Shown: positions 8,617-17,171 of the stretch, piece after piece
Position numbering within the stretch: position 1 is the first letter of the stretch
Layout of the letters: every line of letters begins with the position of its first letter
Assembly: GCF_000341225.1 (NCBI RefSeq)
Contig: NZ_ANAC01000007.1
Location: forward strand, 186,001-250,000
DNA length: 64,000 nt
Source: Nocardiopsis alba DSM 43377
GTDB lineage: Bacteria; Actinomycetota; Actinomycetes; Streptosporangiales; Streptosporangiaceae
Direction of reading: 5' to 3'
The notes under the pieces: generated by a model
The model's input: the letters and a program-made list of their open reading frames with translations, nothing else
Databases searched by the model: none
Told to the model about the DNA's origin: nothing
Translations under genes and position numbers: made by a program

Positions 8617-9041
8617 TGGGATCCGTTCGACCGTCGTCCACACCGCACACCCTCGTCTCACCACCCGAACTCGGCCCCAACCCGGGGTTCGCCCAGGCCG
8701 TGGTGGCCGCGCCGGGGAGCACCGTCCACCTGGCCGGTCAGATCGCCTCCGGACCCGACGGGCGTCTGGCCGCCGAATCCCTCGCCGACCAGTTCGACCT
8801 GGCCCTGGCCAACCTCCTCACCGCCCTCCGAGCCTGCGGGGGAGCGCCCGAACACCTGGTCTCCCTCACCATCTACACCACCGACGTCCCCGAATACCGG
8901 CGGGTCAAGACCGAGATCGGTCGCGCCTACCGCGCCCACATGGGACGGCACTATCCCGCCATGGCGCTCGTGGGCGCCGCCGACCTGTTCGAACCGGGCG
9001 CCCTCGTCGAACTGGTGGGGGTGGGGGTGCTCAAGGGGTGA
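8616..9041 (+). CDS. RidA-family enamine/imine deaminase
   Basis: A 141-residue RidA/YjgF/UK114-family protein (HLAGQIASGPDGRLAAESLADQFDLALANLLTAL, then VSLTIYTTDVPEY and PAMALVGAADLFEPGALVELVGVGV). RidA proteins hydrolyse reactive enamines and imines to ketones and ammonia. The glutamate in LVELVG matches the usual late Glu, but the typical catalytic Arg region is altered (YPAMALVG where canonical members have a P-A-R-x-x-V pattern), so this may be a subfamily member with its own specificity. Being translationally coupled to CoA-pathway genes, it could remove the amino group from an aminocyclohexene-type CoA intermediate, a strong hint that the pathway substrate carries nitrogen. Confidence 0.85.
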   Translation: MGSVRPSSTPHTLVSPPELGPNPGFAQAVVAAPGSTVHLAGQIASGPDGRLAAESLADQFDLALANLLTALRACGGAPEHLVSLTIYTTDVPEYRRVKTEIGRAYRAHMGRHYPAMALVGAADLFEPGALVELVGVGVLKG

Positions 9042-9915
9042 GGGTGGATCTCACGTGGTCCAGGGCGGGGGCGCGGAGCAGGGTGTGCAGGTCGGAGAAG
9101 ACCCGGGCGGCGCGGCCCCCGGCCCAATCGTCGGGGAGCAGTTCGGGGGGCAGACCCGGATCGAGGAAGGGCGAGCGGCGCCAGGAGTCCACCGCGCGCA
9201 GATGGTCGGCGAAGGCCGCCCTCCGCCTGCGCGGACCCTCCTCGCCCCGGAGGCTCCGACGACGCCAGGCGGTCAACACCGGCTCGTGCTCGGTCAGGAA
9301 ACCCTCGTGCATGGCCTGGAGCGCGGGCAGGTCCCACCAACGGGCCACGGCCTCCGACAGATCGCGAAAGCCCAGGTGGTCGGCGTGGAAGAGCTCGGCG
9401 TACCCCTCCATGTCCAGCTCGCGCAGGGTGGCCCGGGCCTGGTCGGTGGCGTGCGCCGGGGCCACCCACACCCCGGCGGCCGTGGTCCCGAACCCCGACC
9501 GGGTCAACCGTGAGCGCAACGCGTGCCGGCGGCTCCGCTCGGACTCGGGCACCGAGAACACCACGAGGACCCAACCGTCCTCGACCCGGGCGACCCGATG
9601 CCCGAAGATGCGGCGATCGCCCTCGGCGAGGATGCGCCGGCCCTCCTCCGACAACCGGTAGCCGGCGGCCCCGCCCAGGCGTTCGGACACCAGCAGGCCA
9701 CGCCGTTTGAGACGGGAGACCGCGGAGCGTACCGAGGGTCCGTCGACGTCCAGATCGGCCATCAACGCGATGAGGTCGGCCACCCCCACCCATCCGCCCA
9801 CGTCGCGGGCGTAAGTGCCGAAGAACGACACGATCAGGGAGCGCGGCCCTCGTAGGACCCGGTCGGTGTCGGAGGATCCGGACACCGCCTCTTCCCGTTC
9901 GCTGTTGGTGATCAT
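9031..9915 (-). CDS. PaaX-family transcriptional regulator
   Basis: A 294-residue regulator with the PaaX layout: an N-terminal winged-helix segment (RSLIVSFFGTYARDVGGWVGVADLIALMADLDVDGPSVRSAVSRLKRRGLL, described here in two parts around residues 25-75), then the central PaaX domain (DGWVLVVFSVPESERSRRHALRSRL; GVWVAP) and the C-terminal PaaX domain. PaaX proteins repress aromatic-CoA catabolic operons and are relieved by an aryl-CoA ligand. It is divergent from the acyl-CoA dehydrogenase operon and converges with the RidA operon, overlapping its 3' end by 11 bases. The start at 9915 is preferred over an upstream in-frame ATG because a -10-like TATCGT lies 6 bases before it. Confidence 0.85.
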   Translation of the reverse strand: MITNSEREEAVSGSSDTDRVLRGPRSLIVSFFGTYARDVGGWVGVADLIALMADLDVDGPSVRSAVSRLKRRGLLVSERLGGAAGYRLSEEGRRILAEGDRRIFGHRVARVEDGWVLVVFSVPESERSRRHALRSRLTRSGFGTTAAGVWVAPAHATDQARATLRELDMEGYAELFHADHLGFRDLSEAVARWWDLPALQAMHEGFLTEHEPVLTAWRRRSLRGEEGPRRRRAAFADHLRAVDSWRRSPFLDPGLPPELLPDDWAGGRAARVFSDLHTLLRAPALDHVRSTLTP

Positions 9916-9920
9916 GAGGA

Positions 9921-9937
9921 CACGATATCCACTCGTG
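9921..9937 (-). promoter_or_regulatory. Candidate PaaX operator at the regulator's own start
   Basis: CACGA-N7-TCGTG, a 17-base inverted repeat, covers the TATCGT -10-like element of the paaX-type gene. The position is ideal for autoregulation. Binding is inferred. Confidence 0.45.
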
Positions 9938-10011
9938 CGGAGAAGCCCCCTTTCCACCTGGCTTCGACCGTTTCCAGGGAGAAGCCGGACGGGAACTTCA
10001 TATAGCTCTCT

Positions 10012-10045
10012 TGACGATCGTCACGTCGAGGATGCATCGTCGAGG
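10012..10045 (+). promoter_or_regulatory. Candidate operator/promoter upstream of the aryl-CoA operon
   Basis: TGACGATCGTCA (10012-10023) is a perfect 12-base palindrome and is followed by CGTCGAGG twice, at 10024-10031 and 10038-10045 (14-base period). TTGACG at 10011-10016 is a good -35 overlapping the palindrome; no convincing -10 is evident. This is the likely control region of the operon starting at 10082. Confidence 0.45.
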
Positions 10046-10081
10046 AGGGGGAACAGGAACCCGAGAGAGTCGAGGTCGCCC

Positions 10082-11206
10082 ATGGGGCTCCCACCGAACG
10101 ACGACGACCACGAGTTCGCACGGTGGGTCGCGGAGCGCGCCGCCGGACTCGACACCGTCCCCCCACGAGAACCCGGCCGCGTCGACCGGGACCTGCTCCG
10201 GCGTCTCGGCGCGTCCGGTCTGCTCCCCGCGCTCTTTCCCGGTACGGCCGACGGCGGACCGCTTCGTGAGGCCCCGGCCACCCGGCTGTGCCTGCTGCGG
10301 GAACACCTGGCCCGGGTCGACACCCACGCCGAGACCGCCCTGGCCCTCCAGGGGCTGGGCACCTATCCGCTCCTCCAATCCGGCACCGAACGGCAGCGTC
10401 GACGTTGGGTGCCCGAGGCGGCGGCCGGTCGCGCGGTGGCCGCCTTCGCCCTGACCGAACCCGACGCGGGCTCCGACGCGGCCGCCCTGGCGCTGCGGGC
10501 CGAACCGTTCGGCGACGGTCGGCGCCTGTACGGCGAGAAGACGTGGATCTCCAACGCCCCCGACGCCGACTTCTACACCGTCTTCGCCCGCACCACCCCC
10601 GGTACCCGGTCGCGGGGCGTCACCGCCTACTGCGTCCCCGCCGACCGTCCCGGCCTCCACGGCACCCCGTTGGAGATGCTCTCCCCGCACGCCCTGGGCC
10701 ATCTGGTCTTCGATGGGGTCGAGGTCGGCCCCGAGGACGTGATCGGTGTCCCGGGGCAGGGGTTCGCCGTGGCCATGCGCACCCTGGACCTGTTCCGGCC
10801 CAGTGTCGGCGCCTTCGCCGTCGGCATGGCCCGGGCCGCCTTGGAAGCGGCCCGGGAGCACACGGGGGACCGTCGGGCCTTCGGCGGCCCGCTCTCCGGC
10901 CTCCAGACGGTCGCCCACACCCTGGCGGAGATGGCCACCCGCACCGAGGCCGCCCGCCTACTGGTCTACGCGGCGGCCGCGGAGTACGACGCCGACGGTC
11001 CGGAGGTCACGCTCAAGGCGGCCATGGCCAAGCTCTTCGCCACGGAGGCCGCCCAGTACGTGGTCGACTCCGCCGTCCAACTCCACGGGGCCCGTGCCCT
11101 GCGCCGGGGCCACCTGCTCGAGCACCTCTACCGGGAGGTCCGCGCCCCTCGGATCTACGAGGGCGCCTCGGAGGTCCAGCGCCAGATCATCGCCCGTCAC
11201 ATGTAG
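10082..11206 (+). CDS. Acyl-CoA dehydrogenase of the aryl-CoA island
   Basis: A 374-residue FAD-dependent acyl-CoA dehydrogenase. Signatures are FALTEPDAGSDAA (FAD binding), GEKTWISNA, the stretch DRRAFGGPLSGLQTV, and QLHGARALRRGHLLEHLYREVRAPRIYEGASEVQRQIIARHM at the C terminus (seen in parts). The usual catalytic Glu in the YEG segment is present. ATG at 10082 was chosen because longer in-frame starts run into the divergent promoter region. It is the first gene of the operon with the CoA ligase and the fused hydroxylase, and would desaturate a dearomatised ring acyl-CoA or an open-chain product. Confidence 0.88.
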   Translation: MGLPPNDDDHEFARWVAERAAGLDTVPPREPGRVDRDLLRRLGASGLLPALFPGTADGGPLREAPATRLCLLREHLARVDTHAETALALQGLGTYPLLQSGTERQRRRWVPEAAAGRAVAAFALTEPDAGSDAAALALRAEPFGDGRRLYGEKTWISNAPDADFYTVFARTTPGTRSRGVTAYCVPADRPGLHGTPLEMLSPHALGHLVFDGVEVGPEDVIGVPGQGFAVAMRTLDLFRPSVGAFAVGMARAALEAAREHTGDRRAFGGPLSGLQTVAHTLAEMATRTEAARLLVYAAAAEYDADGPEVTLKAAMAKLFATEAAQYVVDSAVQLHGARALRRGHLLEHLYREVRAPRIYEGASEVQRQIIARHM

Positions 11207-11245
11207 CCCGCCCCGCTGTCGCACCCCGAGCCCGGAGGTCCAGCC

Positions 11246-12862
11246 ATGTCGAACCCGCCCGTGACCGCGCACGAGGACACCTTCACCCGCGACCACCTGC
11301 CGCCTCCGGAGCGGTGGCCGGTCATCGAACCCCTGGAGTACCCGGAGCGGATCAACTGCGCGGAGGAGCTGCTGGACGGCACCATCGGGCGGTACGGCGC
11401 GGATCGGCGCTGTGTGGTCGGTGCGGACGAGGAGCTCACCTACGGCGGGCTGCGGGACCGGGTGGACCGTATCGCCCACGTACTGGTCGCCGAACAGGGG
11501 GTGAGGCCGGGGGAGAGGGTGCTGCTCCGCGGCCCCAACTCGCCCTGGCTCGCCGCCTGTTGGCTGGCGGTGCTCAAGGCCGGGGGAGTGGTCGTCACCG
11601 TCCTGCCGGTCCTGAGGGCCGGGGAGCTCACCACCATCCTGCGCGCGGCCCGGGTCGCCCACGCCCTGTGCGACGTGGGCTGCCGGGACGACCTCGACGA
11701 GGCCGCGCGCTCGCTGGGCGCGGACGCCCCCGCCACCCTCGTCTACGGCGGTGAGGGCGACGAGGACCTGACCGTGAGGGTCGCGGGACGTCCGGGACGG
11801 TTCGCAGCCGTTCCCACCGCGGCCGACGACGCCTGCATGATCGCCTACACCTCCGGCACCACCGGGACGCCCAAGGGCTGCGTGCACTTCCACCGCGACG
11901 TGCTCACCATCGCCGACACCTACTCGGCCCGGGTGCTCCGACCCACCCCCGACGACCTGTTCGCCGGGAGCCCGCCCTTCGCCTTCACCTTCGGTCTGGG
12001 CGGGCTCCTGATCTTCCCGTTACGCGCCGGGGCCGCCACCGTCCTGTTGGAGCGCCCCCGCCCCGAGGCGTTGATGGACGCGGTCGTCGACCACGGCGTC
12101 ACGGTGCTGTTCACCGCCCCCACCGCCTATCGGACCATGCTGGCCGGGCGCGCCGGACGCGACCTCTCCTCCCTGCGCCGCTGCGTGTCGGCGGGCGAAC
12201 ACCTGCCGGCCGCCACCTGGCACGCCTGGTACGAGGCGACGGGGGTGCGGCTGCTCGACGGCATCGGCGCCACCGAGATGCTGCACATCTTCCTCTCCTC
12301 CGACGACGCGCACATGCGTCCGGGCTCCACCGGCCGCCCGGTCCCCGGCTACACCGCCGCGGTCCTGGACGACGAGGGGACGCCGGTCCCCGACGGCGAA
12401 CCCGGACACCTGGCGGTCCGGGGCCCCGTCGGCTGCCGCTACCTGGACGACGACCGGCAGACCGAGTACGTCCGCCACGGATGGAACCACACGGGGGACA
12501 CCTACGTCCGCGACGAGGACGGCTACTTCTGGTACCGGGCGCGCAGTGACGACATGATCGTCTCGGCCGGCTACAACATCGCCCCCGCCGAGGTCGAGGA
12601 GGCGCTGCTCTCCTCGCCCGAGGTGGTGGAGGCCGCGGTGGTCGGGGTGGAGGACCCCGAACGCGGGCCGATCGTGCGCGCCTACGTGGTCCTGGAACCG
12701 GGGATCGAGGCCGACGACGGGACGGCCGAACGTCTGCGCGAGCACGTACGGTCCCGGATCTCCCCCTACAAGGCGCCGCGCTCGGTGGTCTTCGTGCCCG
12801 CTCTGCCGAGGACCCCCACCGGCAAGCTCCAGCGCTTCCGGCTGCGGGAGGAGACCCCGTGA
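11246..12862 (+). CDS. Aryl-CoA ligase, probable 2-aminobenzoate/benzoate-CoA ligase
   Basis: A 538-residue AMP-forming ligase of the benzoate-CoA ligase group: P-loop-like AYTSGTTGTPKGCVHFHRD near residue 195, LLDGIGATEML (A5 region), YRARSDDMIVSAGYNIAPAEVEEAL and the C-terminal lysine in PTGKLQRFRL. It would activate an aromatic acid to its CoA thioester with ATP. Benzoate-type ligases share the IGATEMLHIF signature. The end overlaps a possible GTG start of the next gene, so it is co-translated with the fused hydroxylase; that pairing favours 2-aminobenzoate or salicylate over plain benzoate. Confidence 0.9.
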   Translation: MSNPPVTAHEDTFTRDHLPPPERWPVIEPLEYPERINCAEELLDGTIGRYGADRRCVVGADEELTYGGLRDRVDRIAHVLVAEQGVRPGERVLLRGPNSPWLAACWLAVLKAGGVVVTVLPVLRAGELTTILRAARVAHALCDVGCRDDLDEAARSLGADAPATLVYGGEGDEDLTVRVAGRPGRFAAVPTAADDACMIAYTSGTTGTPKGCVHFHRDVLTIADTYSARVLRPTPDDLFAGSPPFAFTFGLGGLLIFPLRAGAATVLLERPRPEALMDAVVDHGVTVLFTAPTAYRTMLAGRAGRDLSSLRRCVSAGEHLPAATWHAWYEATGVRLLDGIGATEMLHIFLSSDDAHMRPGSTGRPVPGYTAAVLDDEGTPVPDGEPGHLAVRGPVGCRYLDDDRQTEYVRHGWNHTGDTYVRDEDGYFWYRARSDDMIVSAGYNIAPAEVEEALLSSPEVVEAAVVGVEDPERGPIVRAYVVLEPGIEADDGTAERLREHVRSRISPYKAPRSVVFVPALPRTPTGKLQRFRLREETP

Positions 12863-12906
12863 CCGAGGACCTCCGAGGGAACATCGACGATCGGGAGGGC
12901 GGAGCG

Positions 12907-15321
12907 ATGCGCGTCGCGTGTATCGGCGGAGGTCCCGCCGGACTGTACTTCGCGGCCCTGGCCCGGCGGCTCGGCGTGGGCCACGAGATCACCGTCTACG
13001 AACGCAACGCCCCCGACGACACCTTCGGGTTCGGCGTGGTGCTCTCCGACGAGACCCTCGGCGGGATCGAGCACGCCGACCCTCGGATCTACCGGGAGAT
13101 GGCCGGGGAGTTCGCGCGCTGGGACGACATCGACGTCCACATCGACGGCACCGTCACCACGTCGGGGGGACACGGTTTCGCCGCGATCGGCCGGCAACGG
13201 CTCCTCCGGATCCTGCGCGCCCGTTGCGCCGAACTCGGCGTACGGATCCTCACCCGCACCGAGGCCCCGCCCGCGGCGGAACTGGCGGCCGAGTACGACC
13301 TCGTGGTGGCCGCCGACGGGGTCAACAGCCTCACCCGGAGCACCTACGCGGACCATTTCGGGACCACCCTCGAACAGCGCCACAACCGGTTCATGTGGCT
13401 CGGCACGGACCTGGTCCTGGACGCCTTCAACTTCCACGTCCTGCGCACCCCGTACGGGATCGTGCAGGCGCACGGCTACCCCTACTCGCGGGAGCGCAGC
13501 ACGTTCATCGTGGAGATGGCGGAGTCGGTCTGGGAGGCCGCCGGGTTCACCGATCCGCGCACGGCCCCGGGGCGGAGCGACCTCGACTCGATCGCGCGCT
13601 GCGAGGAGCTCTTCGCCGACGTCCTGGGCGGGCACCGACTGCTGCCCAACAACTCCCACTGGCAGCGTTTCACCACCGTGCGCAACCGCACCTGGCGCCA
13701 CGGCAACATCGTGCTCCTGGGCGACGCCGCCCACACCGCGCACTTCTCCATCGGCTCGGGGACCAAACTGGCCATGGAGGACGCCCTCGCCCTCACCGCC
13801 TGCCTGCGCGAGAACCCCACCGTCGAGACCGCGCTCGCCGCCTACGAGGACGAACGCCGCCCCGTCGTGGCCGGTGTCCAGCGCGCGGCCCAGGCCAGCC
13901 TGGAATGGTTCGAGGGCATCCACCGGCACGTCGACGCCGACCCGCACGCGTTCGCCTTCGACCTGCTCACCCGTAGCCGCCGGGTCACCTACGACAACCT
14001 GCGGATGCGCGATCCGGGGTTCGTCGCCCGCGTCGACGAGCTCTTCGCCCGCGAGGCGAACCCCGCCGACCCCACGCCGCGTCCGCCGATGTTCCACCCC
14101 TTCCGCCTGGGCGGGCTGGAGCTGGACAACCGGGTCGTGGTCTCGGCCATGGACATGTACTCGTCCATCGACGGAACCCCGGGCGACTTCCACCTCGTCC
14201 ACCTGGGCGGGAAGGCGCTCGGCGGGGCCGGGCTGGTGATGACCGAGATGGTGTGCGTCTCCCCGGAGGCCCGCATCACACCCGGATGCGCGGGCATGTA
14301 CCGGCCCGAACACGAGGCGGCCTGGCGTCGCGTCACCGACTTCGCGCACACCCACAGCCGGGCCCGGATCGGTGTCCAGCTCGGCCACGCCGGACGCAAG
14401 GGAGCGACGCGTCTGATGTGGGAGGGCATCGACCGGCCCCTGCCCGAGGGCGGCTGGCCCCTGGTGGCCCCCTCGCCCCTGCCCTACCGGGAGGGCGTCA
14501 ACCAGGTGCCGCGCGCGTTGGACCGGGCCGCTATGGACGGGATCCGCGACGACTTCGTCGCCGCCGCCCGGGCCGCCGACCGGGCCGGTTTCGATCTGCT
14601 CGAACTCCACTGCGCCCACGGCTATCTGCTCTCCTCCTTCCTGTCCCCGATCACCAACCATCGGGACGACGCCTACGGGGGCGATCTCACCGGGCGGCTC
14701 CGCTACCCGGTGGAGGTCCTGTCCGCGATCAGGGAGGCCTGGCCCGAGCACAAGCCCCTCTCCGTGCGCATCTCGGCGACCGACTGGGTCGAGGACGGCA
14801 CCACCGCCGAGGACGCCGTGGAGATCTCCCGCGCCCTGGTCGCGGCGGGGGCCGACGTCATCGACGTCTCCACAGGACAGGTCACCCCCGACGAAAGTCC
14901 GGCGTTCGGGCGCAGCTATCAGGTGCCTTTCGCCGAGAGGATCCGCCGGGAACTCGGGGTCCCCGTCATCGCGGTCGGCGCCATCTCCTCCCACGACGAC
15001 GTCAACTCCACGATCCTGGCCGGCCGCGCCGACCTGTGCGCCCTGGGCCGGCCCCATCTGTACGACCCGCACTGGACCCTGCACGCCGCCGCCGAACGGG
15101 ACTACTCGGGTCCCGGGGCGACCTGGCCGACCCCGTTCCGGGCGGGGAGCCGCAGACCCCCCACCGGCCGCACCGACTCCCCCCGCCCCCGGCTGGAACT
15201 GCTACGTTCCTCCGACAGGGACGACGCCGCCCGGCACCGGCGATGGCGACCGGACACCGTGCGAAGCGCCCCGGAACCCCGAGGGAGCGAGGAAGAACGC
15301 GATGGCGACCGCCTACGGTGA
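12907..15321 (+). CDS. Fused flavin monooxygenase / ene-reductase acting on an aryl-CoA (2-aminobenzoyl-CoA monooxygenase/reductase or salicylyl-CoA 5-hydroxylase type)
   Basis: An 804-residue two-domain flavoprotein. Residues ~1-370 form a FAD-dependent aromatic hydroxylase (CIGGGPAGLYFA dinucleotide motif, GDAAHTAHFSIGSGTKLAMEDA). Residues ~395-745 form an Old-Yellow-Enzyme-type FMN reductase (FRLGGLELDNRVVVSAMDMYS, HLGGKALGGAGLV, QLGHAGRKG, ELHCAHGYLLSSFLSP). This exact fusion is known for 2-aminobenzoyl-CoA monooxygenase/reductase of Azoarcus and for salicylyl-CoA 5-hydroxylases. The ATG at 12907 has GGGAGG upstream; an alternative GTG at 12859 overlaps the ligase stop. The C-terminal ~60 residues are Arg/Pro-rich and overlap the next gene by 20 bases. 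Confidence 0.9.
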   Translation: MRVACIGGGPAGLYFAALARRLGVGHEITVYERNAPDDTFGFGVVLSDETLGGIEHADPRIYREMAGEFARWDDIDVHIDGTVTTSGGHGFAAIGRQRLLRILRARCAELGVRILTRTEAPPAAELAAEYDLVVAADGVNSLTRSTYADHFGTTLEQRHNRFMWLGTDLVLDAFNFHVLRTPYGIVQAHGYPYSRERSTFIVEMAESVWEAAGFTDPRTAPGRSDLDSIARCEELFADVLGGHRLLPNNSHWQRFTTVRNRTWRHGNIVLLGDAAHTAHFSIGSGTKLAMEDALALTACLRENPTVETALAAYEDERRPVVAGVQRAAQASLEWFEGIHRHVDADPHAFAFDLLTRSRRVTYDNLRMRDPGFVARVDELFAREANPADPTPRPPMFHPFRLGGLELDNRVVVSAMDMYSSIDGTPGDFHLVHLGGKALGGAGLVMTEMVCVSPEARITPGCAGMYRPEHEAAWRRVTDFAHTHSRARIGVQLGHAGRKGATRLMWEGIDRPLPEGGWPLVAPSPLPYREGVNQVPRALDRAAMDGIRDDFVAAARAADRAGFDLLELHCAHGYLLSSFLSPITNHRDDAYGGDLTGRLRYPVEVLSAIREAWPEHKPLSVRISATDWVEDGTTAEDAVEISRALVAAGADVIDVSTGQVTPDESPAFGRSYQVPFAERIRRELGVPVIAVGAISSHDDVNSTILAGRADLCALGRPHLYDPHWTLHAAAERDYSGPGATWPTPFRAGSRRPPTGRTDSPRPRLELLRSSDRDDAARHRRWRPDTVRSAPEPRGSEEERDGDRLR

Positions 15322-16027
15322 GCACTCCAGCCAGATCGTCCACCGCCGGGACCCCGAGGCCTCCTCCGGGCCGGTCCCGGTCGCGGTCCTGCTCCACGGG
15401 GGCTGGTGGCGCGACCTCCACGACGCCCGTCTCATGGACCCCCTGGCCCGGGACCTGGCCGCCGCCGGGTGGGCGGTGTGGAACGTCGAGTACCGCCGGA
15501 CCGGAGCGGACGGAGGGGGCTGGCCGCAGAGCGTCGACGACGTCGCCCGGGCCCTGGACCTCCTGGCGGAGACGGCCGAACGGGAGGAGGGGCTGGACCT
15601 CTCCCGGGTGGTGGCCGTCGGACATTCCGCGGGCGGCCATCTGGCCCTGCTGACCGCGGCGGACTCGCCGGTCGCCTCCGTGGTGGCGCTGGCCCCCATC
15701 ACCGACCTGCGCCGCTGCGCCGAGGCGGGCCTGGGGGAGGGGGCCGTCGAGCCCTTCCTCGGGGCCGACCCCTCACCCGAGGAGTACGCCGAGTCCTCGC
15801 CCCTGCACCGGCTGCCCCTCGGAATCCCTCAACTGATCGTGCACGGGGACGCCGACCAGCGCGTCCCGGTCGAGCACAGCCGCGACTACGTCGACGCGGC
15901 CCGCCTGGCGGGCGACCCGGTCGACTATCGGGAGATCCCCGGCGAGGACCACTTCGCCGTCGTCGATCCCACGAGCGTCGCCTGGCGCACCGTACGCGAG
16001 GTCCTGGGGCCCGTCGGGGGCCGCTGA
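15302..16027 (+). CDS. Alpha/beta hydrolase, kynurenine-formamidase-like
   Basis: A 241-residue hydrolase with HGGWW at the oxyanion hole, nucleophile elbow GHSAGG, Asp in HGDADQRVP and His in GEDHFAVVD, so the Ser-Asp-His triad is complete. HGGxW is the hallmark of one kynurenine formamidase family, which turns N-formylkynurenine into kynurenine; kynureninase would then yield anthranilate, the proposed substrate of the upstream genes. Its start overlaps the fused hydroxylase by 20 bases, so it belongs to the same operon. Related carboxylesterases share the motif, so the assignment is moderate; hydrolysis of a ring-opened CoA ester is an alternative. Confidence 0.75.
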   Translation: MATAYGEHSSQIVHRRDPEASSGPVPVAVLLHGGWWRDLHDARLMDPLARDLAAAGWAVWNVEYRRTGADGGGWPQSVDDVARALDLLAETAEREEGLDLSRVVAVGHSAGGHLALLTAADSPVASVVALAPITDLRRCAEAGLGEGAVEPFLGADPSPEEYAESSPLHRLPLGIPQLIVHGDADQRVPVEHSRDYVDAARLAGDPVDYREIPGEDHFAVVDPTSVAWRTVREVLGPVGGR

Positions 16028-16033
16028 CGCGAA

Positions 16034-16066
16034 GGGGCGGGCGGTCCCCCCGGACCGTCCCGCCCC
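16034..16066. terminator. Bidirectional terminator between hydrolase and M48 protease
   Basis: GGGGCGGGCGGTCC pairs with GGACCGTCCCGCCCC (one bulged base) around a short C-rich loop, between two convergent genes. Confidence 0.8.
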
Positions 16067-16097
16067 GATCGGTGCCCGGTGGCCCCCGGGGTCGCCG

Positions 16098-17159
16098 TCA
16101 GTTGCTCTCCCCGCCGCCCTGGGTCGAGCCGTTCTGGCCGCCGCCGTTGCGCCAGCGGTCGGCCACCGAGTCGAAGAGTCGGCCGCCCGCGCGCCCGGCG
16201 CCGTCGGCCACCCCGCGCAGGGTGGTGACCAGCGGGTCGCTGGTGCGGTTCCACTCCTCCCGGTAGGAACGGGCCGCGTGACCGGCCTCCTCGGTGACCT
16301 TGGTGTCGCGGTCGGAGGAACGGCGCGGGTAGTCGCCGTCGATGATCCTCTGGTAGTCGCCCTTCTCGACCCAGCGGTGCAGCTCCGCCACGCGGACCAC
16401 CGCGAACGGGTGGCTGGCGGGCAGGGTGGTCATCAGCTTGAGGACGCTGTCGACGGCGTCGCCGCCGCCCTCGTACTCGCGCGCCTGCTCCATGAACGCG
16501 TCGGGGTTCATCTGGGACAGGTTGGAGCCGCCGGCGAGCTTCATCAGGGCCCGCTTGGCCGCGTCCGGGTTCTGGCAGGTGAGCAGACCGGCCCGGTCGC
16601 TGGAGAGCTCGGACTTGCGCTGCCATTCCCGCAGCCCGGACAGGATCGCCTGGATGGCGATGGCGCCGAGCGGGATCCACATGATCTTGGTGGACAGCCA
16701 CACCAGCAGGAGCAGGAGGGTGCGGTAGAGGGAGTGACCGCTGAGGACGTGGCCGACCTCGTGGCCGATGACGAACCGCTTCTCCTCGGCGTCGAAGAGG
16801 TCGAACAGCCCGGTCGTCATGACGATGAACGGCTTCTTGCGCCCGATCGCCATGGCGTTGGGCTGGGGGTCCATCTTGACGTAGAGCTCGGGCACCTCGT
16901 CGAGGTCCAGGACGTAGGCGGCGTCCCTGAGGTAGTCGTGCAGCTCCGGGAACTGGGTGGGGCTCACCCGCACGGCGCTGGAGAGGAACATGAGGCGTAG
17001 GGTGCGCTCGTTGATCCGACCGAAAAGGGACTTGACGAGGGTGTCGAAGCCCGTGAGGGACCGCAGAGCGACCAGCGCGCCACGGTCGGCGGGGTGCTCG
17101 TAGGCACGCGGCGAGATCTCTGAGAGCCGGACACGGACGCGATCTGGTGAGTTGGCCAT
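16098..17159 (-). CDS. M48-family membrane metallopeptidase
   Basis: A 353-residue zinc protease related to HtpX/Ste24. HEVGH at residues 133-137 supplies two zinc-binding His and the catalytic Glu; the third ligand is the Glu in KSELSSDRAGL, ~50 residues on. Two hydrophobic stretches directly after HEVGH (TLLLLLVWLSTKIMWIPL and IAIQAILS) are probable membrane segments, so the active site should lie at the cytoplasmic face. The C-terminal ~70 residues are polar and Gly-rich. Such proteases clear damaged membrane proteins. It is transcribed divergently from the nadD block and appears leaderless. Confidence 0.9.
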   Translation of the reverse strand: MANSPDRVRVRLSEISPRAYEHPADRGALVALRSLTGFDTLVKSLFGRINERTLRLMFLSSAVRVSPTQFPELHDYLRDAAYVLDLDEVPELYVKMDPQPNAMAIGRKKPFIVMTTGLFDLFDAEEKRFVIGHEVGHVLSGHSLYRTLLLLLVWLSTKIMWIPLGAIAIQAILSGLREWQRKSELSSDRAGLLTCQNPDAAKRALMKLAGGSNLSQMNPDAFMEQAREYEGGGDAVDSVLKLMTTLPASHPFAVVRVAELHRWVEKGDYQRIIDGDYPRRSSDRDTKVTEEAGHAARSYREEWNRTSDPLVTTLRGVADGAGRAGGRLFDSVADRWRNGGGQNGSTQGGGESN

Positions 17160-17165
17160 ATCGGC

Positions 17166-17171
17166 ATGCTA
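17166..17171 (-). promoter_or_regulatory. -10 element TAGCAT, leaderless start of the M48 protease gene
   Basis: Read on the minus strand, TAGCAT is followed by exactly 6 bases and then the ATG at 17159. No Shine-Dalgarno sequence is visible. Confidence 0.55.

Noticed and set aside
12766-15084. A 772-codon minus-strand frame opposite the fused hydroxylase
   Set aside because: Its translation is low-complexity (Gly/Arg/Val-rich) and mirrors the strong codon bias of the real plus-strand gene.
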